From Alistipes sp. (GTDB taxonomy: Bacteria; Bacteroidota; Bacteroidia; Bacteroidales; Rikenellaceae), in NCBI GenBank assembly GCA_017410165.1, contig JAFQRH010000019.1, positions 290,455 through 354,454 of the forward strand: 64,000 bases of DNA, read 5' to 3'. Numbering within the stretch: position 1 is the stretch's first letter; each line of letters begins with the position of its first letter. Under the pieces are notes generated by a model. That model worked only from the letters and a program-made list of their open reading frames with translations, made no database searches and had not been told where the DNA came from. Of this stretch, positions 61,301 through 64,000 are shown piece after piece. The position numbers were made by a program, and so were the translations under genes.

Positions 61301-61894
61301 CACGTGCTCGCATCGGGCGAGGATGTCAATATCCTCGTTATCGACACCGAGGTTTACTCGAATACCGGTGGTCAGTCGTCGAAGGCAACTCCGGTAGGTG
61401 CTGTCGCGAAGTTCGCTTCGATGGGTAAGCGAGTGCGCAAGAAGGATTTGGGTGCAATCGCAATGACCTACGGTTACGTATATGTGGCACAGGTCTCGAT
61501 TGGTGCTTCGCAGAACCAGCTCTTTAACGTCCTCAAAGAGGCAGAGGCATATCCGGGTCCGTCGCTCATCATCGCCTATGCACCTTGTATCAACCACGGT
61601 ATCAAGGGTGGTATGTCTCGTACGCAGACTATCGGTAAGCAGGCCGTAGAGTGCGGTTACTGGCACTTGTGGCACTACAATCCGCTGCTCGAAGAGCAGG
61701 GCAAGAATCCGTTCGTGCTCGACTCGAAGGAGCCGGATTGGTCGAAGTTCCGCGACTTCCTGATGCAGGAGGTGCGTTATACCTCGCTCCAAAAGACATT
61801 CCCTGCCGAGGCAGACGAACTCTTTGCAGCAGCCGAGGAGAACGCAAAGTGGCGTTACGATTCGTATGTACGTCGCAGCAAGATGGAGTTCTAA
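58364..61894 (+). CDS. nifJ: Pyruvate:ferredoxin (flavodoxin) oxidoreductase
   Basis: Oxidises pyruvate to acetyl-CoA and reduces ferredoxin, the main route in anaerobic fermenters. The single 1176-residue chain has the pyruvate-binding N-terminus (FITCDGNYAAAHIAYMFSE, YPITPSSTMAELVDEW), two 4Fe-4S motifs (CIQCNQCSYVCPHA and CTGCGNCVDVCPSK), a further CAGCGETPYIK cluster site and the thiamine-diphosphate domain (IGGDGWGYDIGFGGVDHVL, NTGGQSSKATP). The ATG at 58364 gives the canonical MAEKKFITCDGN; a frame 12 codons longer lacks support. Codon choice is strongly biased, in keeping with high expression. Confidence 0.98.
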   Translation: MAEKKFITCDGNYAAAHIAYMFSEVAAIYPITPSSTMAELVDEWAAQGRKNIFGETVKVVEMQSEAGAAGAVHGSLQSGALTSTFTASQGLLLMIPNMYKISGELLPGVFHVSARALAAQSLSIFGDHQDVMAARQTGFAQLATSSVQEVMDLAGVAHIVALRSRIPFLHFFDGFRTSHEIQKVELIDEASLSALFDREALKEFRNRALNPEKPLSRGTAQNPDIYFQTREASNKFYDAVPDMVAETMEKISAITGREYKPFVYYGAADADRVVVAMGSVTETLKECVDYLNARGEKVGVITVHLYRPFSAKYLFNVLPSSVKTLCVLDRTKEPGANGEPLYLDIVDAFYGHDIQPNIIGGRYGLSSKDTTPAQMLAVFENMALAQPKNHFTVGIVDDVTNLSLPVGEEISMAKEGTFEALFFGLGADGTVGANKNSIKIIGGSTDKYCQAYFSYDSKKSGGYTSSHLRFGDKPITSPYLVTTPDFIACHVPSYVDKYDVLKGLKKGGSFLLNSVLDAEATCASLPTHMKVFLAKNNINFYIINATKIAAELGLGSRTNTIMQSAFFKIANVIPFEKAVEEMKKAIYKSYGKKGEDIVNMNYAAVDAGATAVEKVDVPAEWASLVVEDAHASVDMSRPEFVRNVVDPINALKGDLLPVSAFNGREDGSWDNGTAAWEKRGIAVNVPEWDVDKCIQCNQCSYVCPHAAIRPFLATDEQAAAAPEGTTFKQGLGTTKEYKFRIQVSPLDCTGCGNCVDVCPSKEKALVMRPLASQMNQHEKWEYMHHTVGYKDLDRAKMVKNSQFAQPLFEFSGACAGCGETPYIKTITQLFGERMMVANATGCTSIYSASAPSTPYCTNEKGHGPAWANSLFEDNAEYGLGMHVGIEKLRDGLASVMTKAIAECSCCSDELKGVMQEWIDNRHLAAASAEISARLVALCEQCSCDTCREILEKKQFLVKKSQWIIGGDGWGYDIGFGGVDHVLASGEDVNILVIDTEVYSNTGGQSSKATPVGAVAKFASMGKRVRKKDLGAIAMTYGYVYVAQVSIGASQNQLFNVLKEAEAYPGPSLIIAYAPCINHGIKGGMSRTQTIGKQAVECGYWHLWHYNPLLEEQGKNPFVLDSKEPDWSKFRDFLMQEVRYTSLQKTFPAEADELFAAAEENAKWRYDSYVRRSKMEF

Positions 61895-61921
61895 TTGCTT
61901 GCTGAATTTATAACGAAAAGG

Positions 61922-61962
61922 GGTTGTCGGTGCAGTTTTTGCCGACAACCTCTTTTGTTTTT
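61922..61962 (+). terminator. Terminator of nifJ
   Basis: GGTTGTCGG (61922-61930) pairs with CCGACAACC (61942-61950) and is followed by a T-rich run. Confidence 0.9.
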
Positions 61963-61982
61963 CGGAAATAAGCGTACCTTTG
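61954..61982 (+). promoter_or_regulatory. Promoter of the zinc-type ABC genes
   Basis: TTTG (61954-61957), 17 bases, TACCTTTG (61975-61982). It overlaps the T-tail of the nifJ terminator. No obvious Zur-like palindrome is seen in the 27 bases before the ATG. Confidence 0.65.
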
Positions 61983-62008
61983 CGAATAGAAACTCATCAC
62001 AAACAGTT

Positions 62009-62872
62009 ATGAAACGTATATACATATTTATATACACTGTCGCTGCACTGTGCGTCACTTTGTTTGCGTCGTGCGGTGGCGGCGAGCAAACCGACCATCA
62101 GACAATCTACGTATCTATCGCTCCGTTGCGCCCGATTGTCGAGGGTATTGTGGGTGACGATTTTGCGGTTGAGGTGCTTGTGCCTGCCGGAGCATCGCCC
62201 GAGACATTTGAGCCGACTCCGAAGCAGTTTGTCGCGCTCAACCGTTCGAGGATGATATTCGGTGTCGGTCTGCTCGATTTCGAGCGCGCACTACTCGACA
62301 AGGTGCACGACCGCACGAAGGTCGTAAATCTGGCTCGTGGCATACAGACCATAGCGGGTACCTGCTCGCATACTCACCACGGCGCACACTGCCATCACGG
62401 CGTCGATCCGCACGTGTGGTGTTCGCCCAAGCAGTTGATGACGATGGCCGAAAATGCGTTCGAGGCAATCAACGCTGCAATGCCCGATTCGTTGCACTAT
62501 GCGGAGAATTATAACACGCTGTGCGCCCGCTTGTTGGACCTTGATGAGGAGGTCGGCGAGATGTGCCGATATGCCCCTCATTCGTATTTTGTCATCTACC
62601 ATCCGGCTCTCACATATTTTGCTCGCGACTACGGCTTGGAGCAGATTGCCATCGAGGACGAGGGTAAAGAGCCGAGCGTAAAGCGTTTGGGCGAGATTAT
62701 CGAACGCGCACGACTGGATGGCACGAAGCGAGTTTTCTATCAGTCGGAGTTCCCGCGCTCGACGGTCGAGGTTGTCTGTGAGGATATCGGTGCCGAGCCG
62801 GTCGAAATCAATCCGCTGGACGAGAATCTGTTTGAAAATCTGCGTGAAATTGCACGTCTTATAACCGAGTAG
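62009..62872 (+). CDS. Zinc/manganese-type ABC substrate-binding lipoprotein
   Basis: A cluster A-I metal-binding protein of the ZnuA/TroA type, 287 residues, with lipoprotein signal (IFIYTVAALCVTLFASC). VSIAPLRPIVEGIVGDDFAV, the metal-site GASPETFEPTPKQ, a His-rich loop (CSHTHHGAHCHHGVDPHVW) and FVIYHPALTYFARDYGLEQI are typical; the His-rich loop favours zinc. The start at 62009 is set by the signal peptide and promoter. The ATPase gene follows after 3 bases. Confidence 0.9.
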   Translation: MKRIYIFIYTVAALCVTLFASCGGGEQTDHQTIYVSIAPLRPIVEGIVGDDFAVEVLVPAGASPETFEPTPKQFVALNRSRMIFGVGLLDFERALLDKVHDRTKVVNLARGIQTIAGTCSHTHHGAHCHHGVDPHVWCSPKQLMTMAENAFEAINAAMPDSLHYAENYNTLCARLLDLDEEVGEMCRYAPHSYFVIYHPALTYFARDYGLEQIAIEDEGKEPSVKRLGEIIERARLDGTKRVFYQSEFPRSTVEVVCEDIGAEPVEINPLDENLFENLREIARLITE

Positions 62873-62875
62873 CGT

Positions 62876-63658
62876 ATGGGTAAGGTTATTGTTTCGCTGC
62901 GCGACGTATCGGTCGCATACGACGGTGTGGTAGCCGTTGAGAGTGCATCGCTTGATATATTCGACGACGATTTTATCGGCATTATCGGCCCGAACGGAGG
63001 TGGCAAAACTTCGCTCGTGCGGAGCATTCTTGACACGGTTGCTCACTCGGGCGAGATTACTCTTGCGCCGGAGTTGTATCGTCACGGAAGGCGACTTATT
63101 GGATATATGCCGCAACAATCGGCGTTCGACCGCTCGTTCCCGATTTCGGTGCGCGACGTCGTTTTGTCGGGTTTGCAAGGTGAAAAGGGGCTCTTCGACC
63201 GATATACCAAGCACGACCGCGCGAAGGCGGATGAACTGCTTGCAATGGCGGGCATTGAAGGCGTTGCACGTCAGCCGATTGGCGAGATTTCGGGCGGTCA
63301 GATGCAACGTGCGCTGCTCTGTCGGGCAATTATCGCCGAGCCGCGTCTGCTTATACTCGACGAGCCGACAAACTTTGTCGATAGCCGCTTCGAGAGCGAA
63401 CTCTACGAATTGCTGCAACGTCTCAACGAGCGTATGGCAATAGTGATGGTTTCGCACGATATCGGCACTATAACGAGCATCGTGAAGAGCATTGTATGTG
63501 TCAATCGTAGCGTGCATCGCCACGACTCGAACATAATCACACAGGAGCAACTCGACAACTACCGTTGTCCGATTCAAATCGTCTCGCACGGCAGCGTTCC
63601 ACACACCGTACTCTCGCACCACGACGGCGATGGTTGCGGCTGCGAACATCGCCATTAG
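62876..63658 (+). CDS. Zinc/manganese-type ABC transporter ATP-binding protein
   Basis: A 260-residue ATPase with Walker A GPNGGGKT, signature ISGGQMQRALLCRAI, Walker B LLILDEPTNFVD and switch His in VSHDIGT. RLIGYMPQQSAFDRSFPISV is the Q-loop pattern of the ZnuC/TroB group. The tail LSHHDGDGCGCEHRH is rich in His and Cys and could sense or hold zinc. A permease gene would be expected next but the unit ends in a terminator; the permease must be elsewhere or lost. Confidence 0.9.
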   Translation: MGKVIVSLRDVSVAYDGVVAVESASLDIFDDDFIGIIGPNGGGKTSLVRSILDTVAHSGEITLAPELYRHGRRLIGYMPQQSAFDRSFPISVRDVVLSGLQGEKGLFDRYTKHDRAKADELLAMAGIEGVARQPIGEISGGQMQRALLCRAIIAEPRLLILDEPTNFVDSRFESELYELLQRLNERMAIVMVSHDIGTITSIVKSIVCVNRSVHRHDSNIITQEQLDNYRCPIQIVSHGSVPHTVLSHHDGDGCGCEHRH

Positions 63659-63691
63659 AGAGCCATATAACGCGAGCAATCAGAAAAAAAC

Positions 63692-63730
63692 AAGGGCGTG
63701 TCTAATAAGTTTTTTAGACACGCCCTTTTT
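63692..63730 (+). terminator. Terminator after the ABC ATPase gene
   Basis: AAGGGCGTGTCTA pairs with TAGACACGCCCTT and is followed by TTT. The stem is the same as at 51121-51157. Confidence 0.9.
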
Positions 63731-63740
63731 GTTAGAAGTT

Positions 63741-63842
63741 GTATAACAAGAGGGATTTCAAGGCTTGCGTAGCCCGAAAAAGCGCAGTTTACTCGGCGTA
63801 AATGAGCATTTTGAGGGCAAGCGTAACGCAGAAATCACCTTG
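63741..63842. repeat. Inverted, diverged copy of the dispersed 124-bp repeat
   Basis: Read on the minus strand it begins AAGGTGATTTCTGCGTTA and ends AAATCCCTCTTGTTATAC, matching the unit at 555-678 along about 100 bases with roughly a quarter of positions changed, mostly in the middle. Confidence 0.75.
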
Positions 63843-64000
63843 TTAGACGGCTTCTGCTAAACAATAAGCGGAAAGGAGGGGATTCGAAGGGCTTCGCCCT
63901 CGCGAGGATACCTTATAGGCGTAGCGCATATAGCGCGAGCAATCAAAAAACATATCCTCGCAACCCCTTGTCCGTAAGCAATGCCGACCTTTCACATCAA
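63843..64000. other. Intergenic end of window with large imperfect hairpin
   Basis: GCGAGGATA (63911-63919) pairs with TATCCTCGC (63953-63961), extended by AGGGG with CCCCTT. The phrase CATATA-CGCGAGCAATCA occurs at 63664 and again at 63927. No gene starts before the right edge. Confidence 0.45.

Noticed and set aside
58463..61948. A 1161-codon open frame on the minus strand opposite nifJ
   Set aside because: It is the exact antisense of a complete, motif-bearing nifJ and its translation is rich in Arg, Leu and His with no recognisable domain. Codon bias in nifJ removes stops from the other strand.

Overview
The window looks like a piece of a Bacteroidales chromosome (gut type, about 50% G+C, most like Alistipes/Rikenellaceae; the genus is an inference from gene content and style). 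Nearly every transcription unit is preceded by the Bacteroidetes -7 element TAnnTTTG, often with a TTTG or TTG about 19 bases upstream. Shine-Dalgarno sequences are mostly absent. Typical contents are a Ser-type sulfatase with its anaerobic maturase, an HU-CCDC81 protein, a DUF4290 protein, a TonB receptor with a calycin-like lipoprotein, and pyruvate:ferredoxin oxidoreductase.

Layout. 1-1079: end of a fimbrillin-like lipoprotein gene, a 48-residue peptide gene and a 124-bp tandem repeat. 1080-18890: core genes valS, anSME/sulfatase, rpmI-rplT, a glmS-galactosidase-engB-prs cluster on the minus strand, a MazG-like/Ca2+ antiporter pair, and the HU-CCDC81 / sigma-54 activator / lptE / TPR / secG operon. 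18900-25330: an accessory, AT-richer stretch with a CatA-like acetyltransferase, an alcohol dehydrogenase scrap, an HNH protein with a duplicated C-terminal domain, a 45-residue acidic protein under an operator-like promoter, a YdeI-like protein, degenerate coding remnants, a GIY-YIG plus EVE/PUA-like protein, a rhodanese lipoprotein, and a multi-hairpin element beside tRNA-Arg(TCT). 25504-31818: minus-strand operon lptB-aroA-aroC-prmC-recX-M23 peptidase. 31933-46952: mostly plus-strand genes: recQ, nhaC, a HAD phosphatase, DUF4290, a TlpA-like lipoprotein, lpxH-thyA-folA, a nitroreductase, TonB receptor plus calycin-like lipoprotein, nadC; an NtrC-like regulator lies on the minus strand. 47044-51160: SulP transporter, FAD oxidoreductase, tRNA-Leu(CAA) and two tandem structured repeats. 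51229-57162: a four-gene operon of the DUF1501/DUF1549-DUF1553 kind that is far commoner in Planctomycetes. 57321-64000: rsmA, nifJ, a zinc-type ABC binding protein and ATPase without an adjacent permease, and an inverted copy of the repeat seen at the left end.

How the parts work together. Envelope building recurs (lptB, lptE, lpxH, aroA/aroC supply, glmS, M23 peptidase, secG). Thymidylate and folate synthesis sit together in thyA-folA, and the sulfatase is paired with the enzyme that activates it. The items most likely to be new are the GIY-YIG/EVE protein and HNH operon of the accessory island, the structured repeats next to both tRNA genes, and the DUF1501 operon with a RidA/chorismatase-like partner. 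All functional calls come from reading the sequence; no database search was run.
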